From Limnephilus marmoratus (taxonomy: Eukaryota > Arthropoda > Insecta > Trichoptera > Limnephilidae): a stretch of DNA of 64,000 nt. The notes beneath the pieces are model-generated. The model was not told where the DNA came from and did not search any database. It saw only the letters and a program-made list of their open reading frames with translations. The stretch spans positions 57,619,819 to 57,683,818 of the forward strand of contig OU862908.1 in NCBI GenBank assembly GCA_917880885.1, in the 5' to 3' direction. The translations under genes and the position numbers were made by a program. Shown piece by piece: positions 11,651 through 23,350 of this stretch (position 1 is its first letter; every line of letters begins with the position of its first letter).

Positions 11651-12265
11651 TAAAATATATAGAAGAGATTTAGATACCTCGGCAGTATTCTCACGGAGAC
11701 TCTTGACCCAGATGTAGAGGTTAGATGCAGAATTGAAGCAGCAAGAACTGCTTTCATTAAAATGAAATCCCTCTTCTGCAATGACAATATCAGCTTAAAA
11801 CTAAGGCAGATTATGCTAAAATGTTATGTGTGGTCGGTCTTGCTGTATGGATGCATGGACCTTGAAAGTAAATACTATGAACAGGTTAGAGGCTTTTGAA
11901 ATGTGGCTTCACCGGAGAAAGCTCAAGGTTCCATGGACCGACATGATCACCAACACAGAAATTTTCAGGCGGGCTAGAGCAGATAGAGAACTGCTTACAT
12001 TAATAAAAATCAGGAAAATTTCATATCTGGGTCATATACTTCGAGGGGAGAAGTATCACTTGCTCCATTTAATATTGAAAGGCAAGATAGAGGGTCACCG
12101 AGGGCCTGGTTGGAGACAAAGTTCTTGGCTGCGTAATATACGAGAGTGGACCGGCATTAGAAGTGTGGAGGAGCTATTTCGGGCAGCGCAAGACAGAGAG
12201 ACATTTTCAAGAGTGATCGCCAACGTCGGGGGGACCTGATTCGGCACACAAAGAAGAAGATCTAA
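11651..12265 (+). pseudogene. Endonuclease-RT type LINE, 3' end
   Basis: Reads FRYLGSILTETLDPDVEVRC, IEAARTAFIKMKSLFC and KLRQIMLKCYVWSVLLYGC. After a frameshift near 11850 it continues in the 137-codon ORF at 11826 with LEAFEMWLHRRKLKVPWTD, ISYLGHILRGEKYHLL, GKIEGHRGPGWRQSSWL and NIREWTG, with a stop at 12237-12239 and a short (GAA)n tail at about 12251. This is the complete C-terminal third typical of insect RTE/BovB-like elements, 5'-truncated and frameshifted once. Confidence 0.85.
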
Positions 12266-12740
12266 ATCCAGAGTTTTATTCAGAGATTGATGAAATTTTG
12301 CACACTTGACCTTCAAAACAAGAGGAAGGCTACTGTCTTCATGAAATTTAAAAAAAATCATCCCGATATATCTGGCAGAATTTGAGCTCGCGACCCAAAC
12401 CAAGAATTTTACTCACTGAGTAAAATTAGTACTGCTCATAAAACGTTTTCTCACACGTACCGACTTAATATTTACAATTACATTTCGGTTTATCTGTAGT
12501 AATACCCCAAAAATGCCTACTTTCCGAGCGAGTTTTCTTATGCTGTTAAGGTTTTACCCTGTTTAGAATTTTTCCTTATTTTATCGCTCAGCCGCTCAGA
12601 ACTCAGTGGCGTCGATAAATAGCCTCACTTGCTATGCAAATTATCATCAAATTACTATCCCTTTAAAAGCAACCCGACACAAACTCCCATCAAGCCTCCG
12701 GAAAAATAGTACATCTCTGCTTTTATAGATACCTACCATA
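12266..12740. other. No recognised feature
   Basis: No coding or repeat content recognised. Confidence 0.4.
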
Positions 12741-13365
12741 AAATGTTGGGATTTATAACTAGGCTAACTAGAAAATTTAACAATATTAAGTGTATAAAAC
12801 TTTTATATTTTGCATATGTTAGAAGTCAACTTGAATACAATTCTCCCGTCTGGAACCCATATTACAATATACATGTACAAGCTGTTGAAAGAATACAAAA
12901 CAAATTCTTACGTTTTCTTAATTTTAAAATGGGTATTCCAGCAATTATGTTGAACTACAATACTATTTTGAATGATATGAATATGCTCAAATTGTCAGAC
13001 AGAAGAACTTTCACTGACTTGGTATTTCTGTATAAAATTCTAAATGATTTAGTTGACAGTCCGATATTGCTCGAATTGATAAGCTTCCGGATTCCAATAC
13101 GTAATATTAGAAGTCAGGATTTATTTCAGTGCAGTAATTCTGGAACTAACTACCATATGTATTCCTCTTTGCCCAGAATACTAATGGAGGGAAACAAGTA
13201 TACCAAGTCAGTGGACATCTTCAATTTATCTTTAAACAAATATAAAATATTGTTACGAAGGCAGTTCAGTTATGTACAATAAATACTGTGTATTTCTTAC
13301 TATTCATATGTAAAAGCCCCGAAAAAGGGCGTTAATAAATAAATAAATAAATAAATAAATAACAT
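12741..13365 (+). pseudogene. Jockey/CR1-like LINE 3' end with (AAAT)n tail
   Basis: A clean 179-codon ORF (12743-13282) begins MLGFITRLTRKFNN and continues FAYVRSQLEYNSPVWNPYY, VERIQNKFLRFL, LKLSDRRTFTDLVFLYKILN and SLPRILMEGNKY. This is the terminal part of a CR1/jockey-type RT ORF ('lv.SkLEY.s.vW.P' and 'R......fLyki.ng'). It ends at a genuine stop. The 3' end is (AAAT)n at about 13337-13362, a typical microsatellite tail. The open frame suggests a fairly recent, 5'-truncated insertion. It lacks the RT catalytic core, so it is inert. Confidence 0.85.
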
Positions 13366-13429
13366 TATGCTTTGAATTATATTTAATCTTAAGGGACCCG
13401 TGACCTACTGACACACATAAGTATATTAT

Positions 13430-14075
13430 TTCAATTTGAGGTTTATCTAGTTCGTGGAGGCGGATGACCAGGACATACTGAACCCCAGATTCCTACTCGC
13501 CCCTTTAAGGGCCCTCAACCCGGATTTCTACCGATTTATTACATATTTCCCTTAAACACGGTAAGTTTTAAAGCTTTTAAAAAATATATATGTTATTCTT
13601 GAAGATAATATCTAGACTTTGACCGCGCCGAAACGCAAATTATATAAAATTCCCTCGATAGAAAAAAATCGAAAAGTATGCTCCAAAAATTATTATAAAC
13701 ACGTTTGTTTAATTTATTTTACAAGTTATGTGTATGAAAAAATTCACAGTGTTTCTTTAAATGCTGTTTAAGATAATGCCCGCAAAATTTTTGCTCTATT
13801 TTAAACGAGTCGTATTTCATTAAACATTTTCGCAATTTTCGCATCGATTTTGTCGCTGTAAATGTTAGCGCTCTCCTCTATCATTCGTAATTTCGTATCT
13901 CTCCATCTTCTTCTTTTCGATCCCGGTTGCAGAGCCTTAACCTTTTTACTTCCCAGAACCTCTCCTAAAAAAAACCCTCTACACAGCATCGCCAAAGATG
14001 ACATAACCCCTGATGGAAATTATTTATTCATACCCCAGGGCCTCCTGTGTGGAGCTCATGTAAAAGAAAAAAAAA
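13430..14075 (+). repeat. Family P repeat, interrupted copy
   Basis: The proximal part (13445-13535: GGAGGCGGATGACCAGGACA, CCCCAGATTCCTAC) and the distal part (13925-14075: CTTCCCAGAACCTCTCCTAA, ACACAGCATCGCCAAAGATG, GGCCTCCTGTGTGGAGCTCA plus A-run) are separated by about 370 bp of unrelated AT-rich sequence. This is a decayed or interrupted copy. Confidence 0.65.
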
Positions 14076-14116
14076 TAATTGTGAAATAATACAAATTAAT
14101 CAAATAAAATTTATTT

Positions 14117-14190
14117 ACCACACCGGGATTCGATCCCGCGACCTTCGGATTGCGAGTCAAGAGCCTTACCGCTAGACCACGCTGGCCGTT
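14117..14190 (-). repeat. tRNA-derived SINE head
   Basis: The minus strand reads GTGGTCTAGCGGTAAGGCTC (A box) and GGGATCGAATCCC (B box, about 14122-14137), followed by AT-rich sequence like that after the head at 32765-32840. It has tRNA-like promoter boxes, but the ends do not form an acceptor stem, so it is a SINE head rather than a tRNA gene. Confidence 0.7.
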
Positions 14191-14464
14191 AAAGTTGGAC
14201 ATTGTATTTTCATATGCTTCGTTATATAACCAAGACTTTGAACTTTTATCATTTTTATATATTATGTAATTTCACATTACAGTTTTGCAACCGAATAATC
14301 AATAATAGAAAAAAAAAGTTGACTCCTCTCTTGCAAACAACTTAATTAACATTTTGTTTTATGCATTTGGAGGGAAATTATTTTGAACTTTGAACATCCA
14401 ACTGTTCTGCATTATACCGAAAGCTCGAGGACGTGACCTGCCGTAACAAAGGACTGGTGATTAT

Positions 14465-15410
14465 CAGAGGCGGCCCGTGACAAAATTTGCGGGCAGTGCA
14501 TTTCCCAAAAAAAGATAACATTAACATGGGAAAATAAAGTGATTTAAAGGGATTGACGTACCTAGTACAAACGTTCACTTGTAGAGAAAATCTATTCGTC
14601 GCTGTTTCATTTGTGAAAATACTTCAATGACACGATTGTTAAAGTCTGGTATAGAAGCTATAAAACCTTTTTCGATGGTCATCATTGACAAAGCATTAAG
14701 CCGATCATGGTGTACTCAGAAATGTTTTTACACGTTTTAATGTAGAAAAACACCGTTCGCACTCAACAGTTGTCATTGGAATAGTACAACTTATTTTGAA
14801 AAGTTTAACCGTTTCACTAAAATACTCCACTAAGTTACATTTGATAAAATATACGTTAATCGCAATGTTTTCAGTAGCACTCATTTTTAAATATTTTTTT
14901 TTACAGAATAAAACTTGCGAAAACCGTTAAAATGCTTTAAAAACCGAAACGATACTGAGGTCGATGCGCCGCGCCGCGCGCCGGCGACCGATGGCGTTAC
15001 AACATAACATTGTTAACTAGTCTTAAATTTGTTGAACATGACTATTTCATTCCAAAGGTTCGGGACCACTTTACGCAAGTTTAATGTTATGTCATTTGCT
15101 CCGCTAGTGCACCCAGGCACCATATGTCTTCTCTGCTTTCACACGTCAATCGTCCTTATGGGTCTATACCTGCCTCGCTCATTTGGAGATGATCCCAGTA
15201 GAAATATAACTTCATGTGACGTCACGCCTGGGCATAACAAAATGTGCACGAATACCTTTCTCTCATGCTCGGGAGTTTAGTCAATTGGTAAAGATTTTGT
15301 AACGAATTGGCGGGAATACTTCGGGAGAGGATGTACTAATTTACACTTCTGACGTATATTGGTTTTCGGCAGCGCAGTGCACGAATGCACTAAGCAAGCG
15401 GCCGCCTCTG
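14465..15410 (-). mobile_element. hAT element, internally deleted, perfect 8-bp TSD
   Basis: Termini are CAGAGGCGGCC at 14465 and the same 11 bases on the opposite strand from 15410. Flanking GTGATTAT (14457-14464) and GTGATTAT (15411-15418) form an exact 8-bp duplication. The 946-bp element keeps only the 3' end of a transposase gene on the minus strand. The rest, including a GC-rich CGCGCCGGCG patch near 14970, is non-coding. Confidence 0.9.
14575..14884 (-). pseudogene. hAT transposase C-terminal dimerisation domain
   Basis: From ATG at 14884 the minus strand reads EYFSETVKLFKIS then CTIPMTTVECERCFSTLKRV and KTFLST. After a frameshift it goes on with LNALSMMTIEKGFIASI and FSQMKQRRIDFLYK and stops at 14575. 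This is the hAT family C-terminal dimerisation region (the 'P.T.v.cER.FS.L...K..lRs.m...rLn.L' signature) of TTF-type/ZMYM-like transposases. The DDE catalytic core is absent, so no transposase activity is expected. Confidence 0.85.
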
Positions 15411-15418
15411 GTGATTAT

Positions 15419-15628
15419 ACCCCTTATTCCTCTTAACATCAAACGGCGTTGCAGCTGACTGGCATTGTTTCAAAGTTGGTAATTTGGGTGCCGATTTCGG
15501 CATCTAAACTTTAATCGTAATTAATATTCATTTATTCGTTGGAGGTTCCAGCAAATACTACCGAATTGAGAAATTGAACGTTGTTTTTTTTCACATTGAA
15601 CTAAAACAGTGGCGTAATAATAAACCAA
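15419..15628. other. Unique spacer left of array 1
   Basis: Sequence between the hAT element and the first Helitron-like terminus. It does not contain the left-flank sequence seen beside every other unit of the arrays, so 15628/15629 is the true edge of array 1. Confidence 0.6.
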
Positions 15629-15734
15629 CTAGGTTTTGCCCGTTGCAGAAGCAACTGACGGGTTAAAGCACTATGCGATTTGACGTGTGAACGTGGATGA
15701 AGCGAGGAGGAGTGTGTGTTAAATTAAATATATG

Positions 15735-16515
15735 AAGAAACCTGAGGTTACAGTGACCTTGCAACGCATGCCGGGTACCCGTTGTATATAATGTTATAAT
15801 AAAGTGCAGGCATTTGCAAGGCGCTTGCATAATAATATAGTTTCCCCGAACTTGGAATGGAACCATCCCCGAGGTTACATTGATCTTGCAACGCATGCCG
15901 GGTACCCGTAGTATATAATTTTATAATATAGTGGAGGCGTTTGAAAGGCGCTTGCGTTATAATGTAGTTTCGCGAAACTTGGAATGGAACCATTACAGTT
16001 AAGTTGACCCCGAGGTTGAAGTTATCTTGCAACGCAAGCCGAGTACCCGTTGTATATAATGTTATAATATAGTGCAGGCGTTTGAAAGGTGCTTGCATTA
16101 TAATGTAGTTTCCCGGAACTTGGAATGGAACCATTACAGTTAAGTTTACCCCGAGGTGACAGTGATATTGCAACGCATGCCGGGTACCCGTTGTATATAA
16201 TGTACTGTAGTGCTGGCGCTTGCAATAAAACGTAATTTCCCAGGAATTGGGATGGAACCATTACAGTTAAGTAAAGTTGTCCCGGAGGTTACAGTGCCTT
16301 GCAACGCATGCCGGGTACCCGTTGTATATAATGTTTTAATGTAGGACAGGCGCTTGCATTATAATGTCGTTTCCCGGAACTTGGAATGGAACCATTACAG
16401 TTAAGTTGACCCGGAGGTTACAGTGCCTTGCTACGCATGCCGGGTACCCGTTTTATATAATGTTATTATATTTGCAAGGTGCTTGCATTATAATGTAGTT
16501 TCCCGGGACTTGGAA
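15735..16515 (-). repeat. Minisatellite T, six units
   Basis: Units of about 130-143 bp anchored on AACGCATGCCGGGTACCCG (near 15763, 15892, 16031, 16173, 16303 and 16434). Each carries CGGGTACCCG (palindrome), GCATGC and, in most, a TGCAAGGCGCTTGCA-like inverted repeat and TTCCCGGGA. The minus strand stays partly open, giving repetitive ORFs that are not considered genes. Confidence 0.85.
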
Positions 16516-16819
16516 TTCTAGAGCTCACTATTGTATATAGAAACCAATGAATGGTTCCCGGGGCAGCGGTACCAATCTCACGTTCAATGATTATCATTAA
16601 AATGCAAAATGCAAAAAAAGCGTTTTATTAATTTAATATTTTTCATTATAATTAGCAAGTAGGTACCTACGTAGATTCTATGTAGAATATTATTTAAGCT
16701 GTTGTTTAAAAAAAAAATTAAAATCTTCCTTTTTTAAAGTTAATCTTAACGTTTTGCGAAAGTTCTGTTCAAATTCTATTCGAGTTCTGTAATTATTTCT
16801 GTTTCCATAATAATTGGAA

Positions 16820-17370
16820 GGCTTTTGACCTCTCCAGCCAGATTCTCCCAACCCTTCGCATTGCACCGCAGTGTGAGGAATAGATTCAAACGTCCGTCAC
16901 TCCTGGCCACACTGTCCCCCAAATTCCTAAAGACCCCTCATACGTTTTTCCTTCCCATATCTTCTTCTCCTTCCTTTCCCTTAAAAAAACCCACCCCACA
17001 GCACCCTCAAAGATGACCCAGGCCCCTAGGATTCGGAACGGGCTTTTTCTAGCGATATCTCGTGATGCCAAAGCTCACTATTGTATTCTGAAACTGTATG
17101 TATTTGTCTAGGTCTTAGTGACGGATAGCCAGATTCTCCCAACCCTTCGCCTTGCACCGCAGTGTGAGGAATAGATTCATACGTCCGTTACTCCTGGCCA
17201 CACTGACCTCCAGATTCCTACCCACCCCTCATACCTTATTCCTTCCCATATCTTCTTATCCTTCCTTTCCCTTAAAAAACCCTCCGCACAGCATCCTCAA
17301 AGATGACGTAGGCCCCTAGGGAAATTGTTTTCCTTGGAGCCTCCTGTGTGGAGCTAATGTAAAAAAAAAG
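16820..17370 (+). repeat. Two family P fragments inside unit 1
   Basis: 16842-17030 and 17130-17370 each carry CCAGATTCTCCCAACCCTTC, CACCGCAGTGTGAGGAATAG, the CCTTTCCCTTAAAAAA tract and AGCATCCTCAAAGATGAC-like text. The second ends in GTGTGGAGCTAATG plus A-run. The first loses its 3' end after CCCCTAGGATTC. Confidence 0.75.
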
Positions 17371-18713
17371 TTTAGCAATGCATAATTTCATGATGCCAGA
17401 GCTCACTATTGTATATAGAAACCAATGAATGGTTCCCGGGGCGGCGATACCAATTCCACGTTGAATGATTATCATTAAAATACAAAATACAAAATACAAA
17501 AAAAAGCGGTATGTAAAGTTAATATTTTTGAAAAAAATTATACCATTCAACTTCAAGCAATTTTATTATACATTTACAAAAAATTCATAAGCAATATCAT
17601 CAGATTCTGAGTTATTATGTGCATGTAGATACCTGCATAGATTCTATGTAGAGGTACCTGCACATACGTAAAAAAAAACATATGAAATATATTTAGGCTA
17701 GGTTTTTCAAAAAAATTATTTAAAATCTTCAATTTTTCAAGTTAATTTTAACGTTCTGTGAAAGTTCTGTTCAAATTCTATTCAAGTACCGTAATTATTT
17801 CTATTTTGAAATAATAGTATAAATAAATAATAATAATTGAATGAATAAAAATCGCACATTACGTGAAAATGAACTTAATTAATTTAAAAATAACGTTCCT
17901 ACCACCAGTGGTTATCCAGAAGCAACCACCGTGTTCCTACATATTTCAAAAATTACCATCTTGGATGATTTTTTTCATTTCATATCATTAATTTTCGATT
18001 TAACATTTAAAGGAAAGAATCTCGTAAGCCGGTACCTACCTAGTACATACCGAGAAAAATAATGGTGGTGTAGGTACTTATGCGTTTTCTCAATAAATAC
18101 TTAGCGAATTAGCAATAATTCAATAGAACGGTAGGTACCTACCGCGATTTTATGCATTTAAATCCATCACATTTTAAACGCCAGTACCTACCTCGAGTTT
18201 ATATTAACTGGCTAGAAAATTATGCATTGTTGATGATAGATCGATTTCAGAAAATGTCAGAAATTTTTCAATATTTGATGCAATATAGTGTAACATTTTA
18301 AATGGGAAGCTACACATTTTTTTATTTTAAAAGTTTCTTAAACTTGTATACCTTCTATTTAATCAAAAACATTTCGTGCAAAATGTTTGTTTTCGCCGCA
18401 ATTTAAGTTCCCGCAAAGGGCCTTTAAAATGTCATTTTTTCCAACATTTTTTTGAGATAGCCGTTTAATTGATTGGAATAAATTCCTAGTAAAATCAGTT
18501 TTGTATGGGAAATCTCTTTACTAAACGGTTCGACGTTTTTTAACGGGTGAACCTGTCGGCGGAAAATATAACTGAGGTCGAATTTCTTCGTCGGTGAGAG
18601 ATCTAATTGTAGTTTTCGCCGTTTGGGAGCGCTGTTGACCCTGCGTCATCTTTTTTATATGAAATCTGGTCTGACCCGCAGAGATCGCCGTCCGTGCCCC
18701 CTTTCGGGCCAAA

Positions 18714-19103
18714 TTGATCTCTGCGGTCGGTGAAACTCGAGGAGCGGAGGTCGATTATCGCCTGCGGGCCGAGGCGGGCGAGGGAAATCGAAAGGGCGTA
18801 AGCGTCTTTTTCGTTTTTAAGCGACAATACGCCGTGAGGTCTTGCGGATCGAGGGGAAAAAGTGTCGATTATCGGATCACCAAAACGCGTTTTTTTGGAA
18901 CGGCCGTTTGTATGAAATCCCGGTCCACGCGCCTTGCTCGGCCAAATCGACCTCTGCGGTCGGTGAAACCGGACAGGCAGAGTGGTCGATTTTCGCCTGT
19001 ATCCGGACGATTAAAAAAAAAAGTGAGTTTTCCTGACCTACCCCAAAACCAAACATTAATATATACTAGGTTTTGCCCGTTGCAGAAGCAACTGACGGGT
19101 TAA
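18714..19103 (+). other. Conserved open segment in the unit tail (copy 1)
   Basis: A 129-codon open frame in the GC-richer tail of the macro-unit. Related open frames occur at 24828-25295 (155 codons) and 28086-28493 (135 codons), with a shared pattern: YRLR, then about 20 residues later KR.YAVR, then YRITKT and VCM. All three read on into the next unit's terminus (the tail residues are just the translated hairpin block). No family is recognised. It is more likely non-coding repeat sequence that happens to stay open, but see the findings. Confidence 0.25.
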
Positions 19104-20828
19104 AGCACTATGCGATTTGACGTGTGAACGTGGATGAAGCGAGGAGGAGTGTGTGTTAAATTAAATATATGAAGAAACCTGAGGTTACAGTGACCTTGCA
19201 ACGCATGCCGGGTACCCGTTGTATATAATGTTATAATAAAGTGCAGGCATTTGCAAGGCGCTTGCATAATAATATAGTTTCCCCGAACTTGGAATGGAAC
19301 CATCCCCGAGGTTACATTGATCTTGCAACGCATGCCGGGTACCCGTAGTATATAATTTTATAATATAGTGGAGGCGTTTGAAAGGCGCTTGCGTTATAAT
19401 GTAATTTCGCGAAACTTGGAATGGAACCATTACAGTTAAGTTGACCCCGAGGTTGAAGTTATCTTGCAACGCAAGCCGAGTACCCGTTGTATATAATGTT
19501 ATAATATAGTGCAGGCGTTTGAAAGGTGCTTGCATTATAATGTAGTTTCCCGGAACTTGGAATGGAACCATTACAGTTAAGTTTACCCCGAGGTGACAGT
19601 GATATTGCAACGCATGCCGGGTACCCGTTGTATATAATGTACTGTAGTGCTGGCGCTTGCAATAAAACGTAATTTCCCAGGAATTGGGATGGAACCATTA
19701 CAGTTAAGTAAAGTTGTCCCGGAGGTTACAGTGCCTTGCAACGCATGCCGGGTACCCGTTGTATATAATGTTTTAATGTAGGACAGGCGCTTGCATTATA
19801 ATGTCGTTTCCCGGAACTTGGAATGGAACCATTACAGTTAAGTTGACCCGGAGGTTACAGTGCCTTGCTACGCATGCCGGGTACCCGTTTTATATAATGT
19901 TATTATATTTGCAAGGCGCTTGCATTATAATGTAGTTTCCCGGGACTTGGAATTCTAGAGCTCACTATTGTATATAGAAACCAATGAATGGTTCCCGGGG
20001 CAGCGGTACCAATCTCACGTTCAATGATTATCATTAAAATGCAAAATGCAAAAAAAGCGTTTTATTAATTTAATATTTTTCATTATAATTAGCAAGTAGG
20101 TACCTACGTAGATTCTATGTAGAATATTATTTAAGCTGTTGTTTAAAAAAAAAATTAAAATCTTCCTTTTTTAAAGTTAATCTTAACGTTTTGTGAAAGT
20201 TCTGTTCAAATTCTATTCGAGTTCTGTAATTATTTCTGTTTCCATAATAATTGGAAGGCTTTTGACCTCTCCAGCCAGATTCTCCCAACCCTTCGCATTG
20301 CACCGCAGTGTGAGGAATAGATTCAAACGTCCGTCACTCCTGGCCACACTGTCCCCCAAATTCCTAAAGACCCCTCATACGTTTTTCCTTCCCATATCTT
20401 CTTCTCCTTCCTTTCCCTTAAAAAAACCCACCCCACAGCACCCTCAAAGATGACCCAGGCCCCTAGGATTCGGAACGGGCTTTTTCTAGCGATATCTCGT
20501 GATGCCAAAGCTCACTATTGTATTCTGAAACTGTATGTATTTGTCTAGGTCTTAGTGACGGATAGCCAGATTCTCCCAACCCTTCGCCTTGCACCGCAGT
20601 GTGAGGAATAGATTCATACGTCCGTTACTCCTGGCCACACTGACCTCCAGATTCCTACCCACCCCTCATACCTTATTCCTTCCCATATCTTCTTATCCTT
20701 CCTTTCCCTTAAAAAACCCTCCGCACAGCATCCTCAAAGATGACGTAGGCCCCTAGGGAAATTGTTTTCCTTGGAGCCTCCTGTGTGGAGCTAATGTAAA
20801 AAAAAAGTTTAGCACTGCATAATTTCAT
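19066..20828 (-). repeat. Near-identical 1.76-kb duplicate, copy B
   Basis: Partner of 15629-17391, including minisatellite T (19172-19952, six units), the AT zone and two P fragments (20279-20470 and 20570-20805). Its left flank is the standard array flank (CTACCCCAAAACCAAACA), unlike copy A. Confidence 0.9.
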
Positions 20829-20837
20829 CCTGAGTTA

Positions 20838-22243
20838 ACTCTGAGGTTGCAGTGACCTTGCAACGCATGCCGGGTACCCGTTGTATATAATATTATAATA
20901 TTTGCAAGGCGCTTTCATTAAAATGTAGTTTCCCGGGACTTGGGATGCTAGAGCTCACTATTGTATATAGAAACCAATGAATGGTTCCCGGGGCAGCGGT
21001 ACCAATCTCACGTTCAATGATTATCATTAAAATGCAAAATACAAAAAAAAGCGTTATGTTAATTTAATATTTTTCATAATAATTATCCCGTTCAACCTCA
21101 AGCAATTTCGTTATACATTTACAAAAAAAATCATCAGATGATTCCGAGTAGTTATGTGCAGGAAGGTACCTGCATAGATTCAAAAAGTGACCATCTCGAG
21201 TGATTATTTCAATATAATATCATTAATTATTTAAATGAAAGAATTCTGTTCCTAAGCCGGTAGGTACCTACCTAGTAAACCGCGAGAAAAATAATTTTGC
21301 TCTAGGTACCTACCCGTTTTCTCAATAAAAATTGCGTCAACATTATGTATTTAGTTACTTTTCTTTCGATGGAAACGGTAGGTACCTGCCCCGTTATAAA
21401 TTGCATTTTTTTCATATGGCCAGTAATTCAATACTCTCGGATAATTTGAGAACGCATTTTCGACATGAATTTTTCAGGAAATGTGTGATGTTTGTCAGCT
21501 TCTACTGACATATTTTATAAGAGATGCTTATATAATATTGCTATCAAAAGATGCGTATTCCTCTACTCTATTAAATTTTTTAAAAATATCAAAGCTGAAA
21601 TCGTTTTCTGGGCCGAAATTCCGTATTCCCCAACCGAAACCGCTGAGAGGTCCGTTTCGCTAGCATAAACTGACATTTAAAATCTACAATATACCTATCT
21701 CAGCATTCGCGAGCATGCGAAAAGAGATGGGTTAATCCAGACCTGACTCGATATTCCTAGCATTTTATGAAACTAATGGAAAAAGACATCTCTTGTTTTT
21801 TAATGCGAACCTGTCGGTGGGAAGTGTAAGCGAGCCGAATTGTGTGATTTTATTAGAATTCTAGTTTTTGCCGCCAGTTTTTTTCTTTAAATTTTGTAGG
21901 CCAAAAAACGCTTAATTTTTGTCGCAAAGTCAAAGTACTGAAACGTGCACTGAATTTTTTTATCTGAAAGGGCGTAAGCGCCTTTTTCGTTTTTAAGCGA
22001 CAATACGCCGTAAGGTCTTGCGGATCGAGGGGGAAAAGAATCGATTATCGGATCACCAAAACGCGTTTTTTTGGAACGGCCGTTTGTATGAAATCCCGGT
22101 CCACGCGCCCTGCTCGGCCAAATCGACCTCTGCGGTCGGTGAAACTGGACAGGCAGAGCGGTCGATTTTCGCCTGTACCCGGACGATTAAAAAAAAAAGT
22201 GAGTTTTCCTGACCTACCCCAAAACCAAACATTAATATATATA
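20838..22243 (-). repeat. Unit remainder: single T unit, AT zone, tail
   Basis: One T unit (20838-20940), then GAGCTCACTATTGTATATAG, an AT-rich zone with GGTACC palindromes near 21169, 21261, 21307 and 21384, then the GC-richer tail (21960-22220). The tail repeats 18790-19060 with few changes but lacks its upstream half. 20838-21650 is closely repeated at 56735-57480 in array 2. Confidence 0.75.
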
Positions 22244-22419
22244 CTAGCTGGGCCCGTTGCAGAAGCAACTAACGGGTTAAAACACTATGCGATATGACAT
22301 GTGAATGCGGACAAAGCGAGCAGGAGTGTGTGTTAAATTACATATATGAAGAAAAAACGATGTCTGAATGCGGATGGAGCGAGGAGTGAGCACCTACAAA
22401 GGGAACAGGTAGTCGACGC

Positions 22420-23350
22420 CCCCTCCAAAGTTTCATCGCAATAGGATGAACCGTTTAGCAATGCATAATTTCATGATTCCAGAGCTCACTATTTTATACA
22501 GAATGAATTGACTGGATGCGCACATCAAACCCCAAAATTTTCATCGCAATCGGATGAACCGTTTAACAATGCATAATTTCTTGATGCCAAAGCTCACTAT
22601 TTGGTGCAGAAATAATCGACTCGATGCGCACATCAAATCTCAAAAGTTTCATCGCAATCGGATGAACGGTTTAGCAATGCATATTTTCATGATGCTGGAG
22701 CTCACTATTTTATACAGAAAGAATCGAATAGATGCCCAAATCAAATCCCAAAAGTTTCATCGCAATCGGATGAACGGTTTAGCAATGCATAATTTCATGA
22801 TGCCAGAGCTCACTATTTTATACAGAATGAATCGACTGGATGCTCACATCAAATCCTAAAAGTTTCATCGCAATCGGATGAACGGTTTAGCAATGCATAA
22901 TTTCATGATGCCAGAGCTCAATATTGTATACAAAAACCATCGCGGGCATGCATACATCAAATCCCCAAAGTTTCATCGCAATCGGATGAACGGTTTACCA
23001 ATGCATAATTTCATGATGCCGGAGCTCACTATTTTATACAGAATGAATCGAATGGATGCGCAAATCAAATCTCAAAAGTTTCATCGCAATCGGATGAACG
23101 GTTTAGCAATGAATAATTTCATGATGCCAGAGCTCACTATTTTAATACAGAATGAATCGACTGGATGCTCACATCAAATCCTAAAAGTTTCATCGCAATC
23201 GGTTGAACGGTTTAGCAATGCATAATTGCATGATGCCAGAGCTCACTATTGTATACAAAAACCATCGCCGGCATGCATACATGAAATCCCCAAAGTTTCA
23301 TCACAATCGGATAAACGGTTTAGCAATTCATAATTTCATGGTGCCAGAGC
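22420..23350 (+). repeat. 108-bp tandem repeat, nine units
   Basis: The anchor TTTCATCGCAATCGGATGAA recurs near 22431, 22537, 22645, 22753, 22861, 22969, 23077, 23186 and 23294, mostly exactly 108 bp apart. Each unit also has GCAATGCATAATTTCATGAT and GCCAGAGCTCACTATT. 108 is a multiple of three, so plus-strand frames stay open (22554-22859 and 22878-23225) and give a 36-residue repeat, judged an artefact. Single copies of this module lie at 17370-17405, 26735-26765 and 28640-28810. Confidence 0.9.

Larger units (their letters stand above)
15629..17391 (-). repeat. Near-identical 1.76-kb duplicate, copy A
   Basis: Identical in layout to 19066-20828 at a constant offset of 3437 bp with no indel noticed. 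Only a handful of substitutions were seen (for example near 15984, 16487, 16755 and 17377). Contents: terminus and hairpin, a six-unit minisatellite, the block GAGCTCACTATTGTATATAG, an AT zone and two family P fragments. The two copies part exactly after the AATTTCAT that follows the second P tail. Confidence 0.9.

Noticed and set aside
22420..23350. CRISPR-like regular repeats
   Set aside because: The whole 108-bp unit is conserved with no unique spacers, and the sequence context is eukaryotic.
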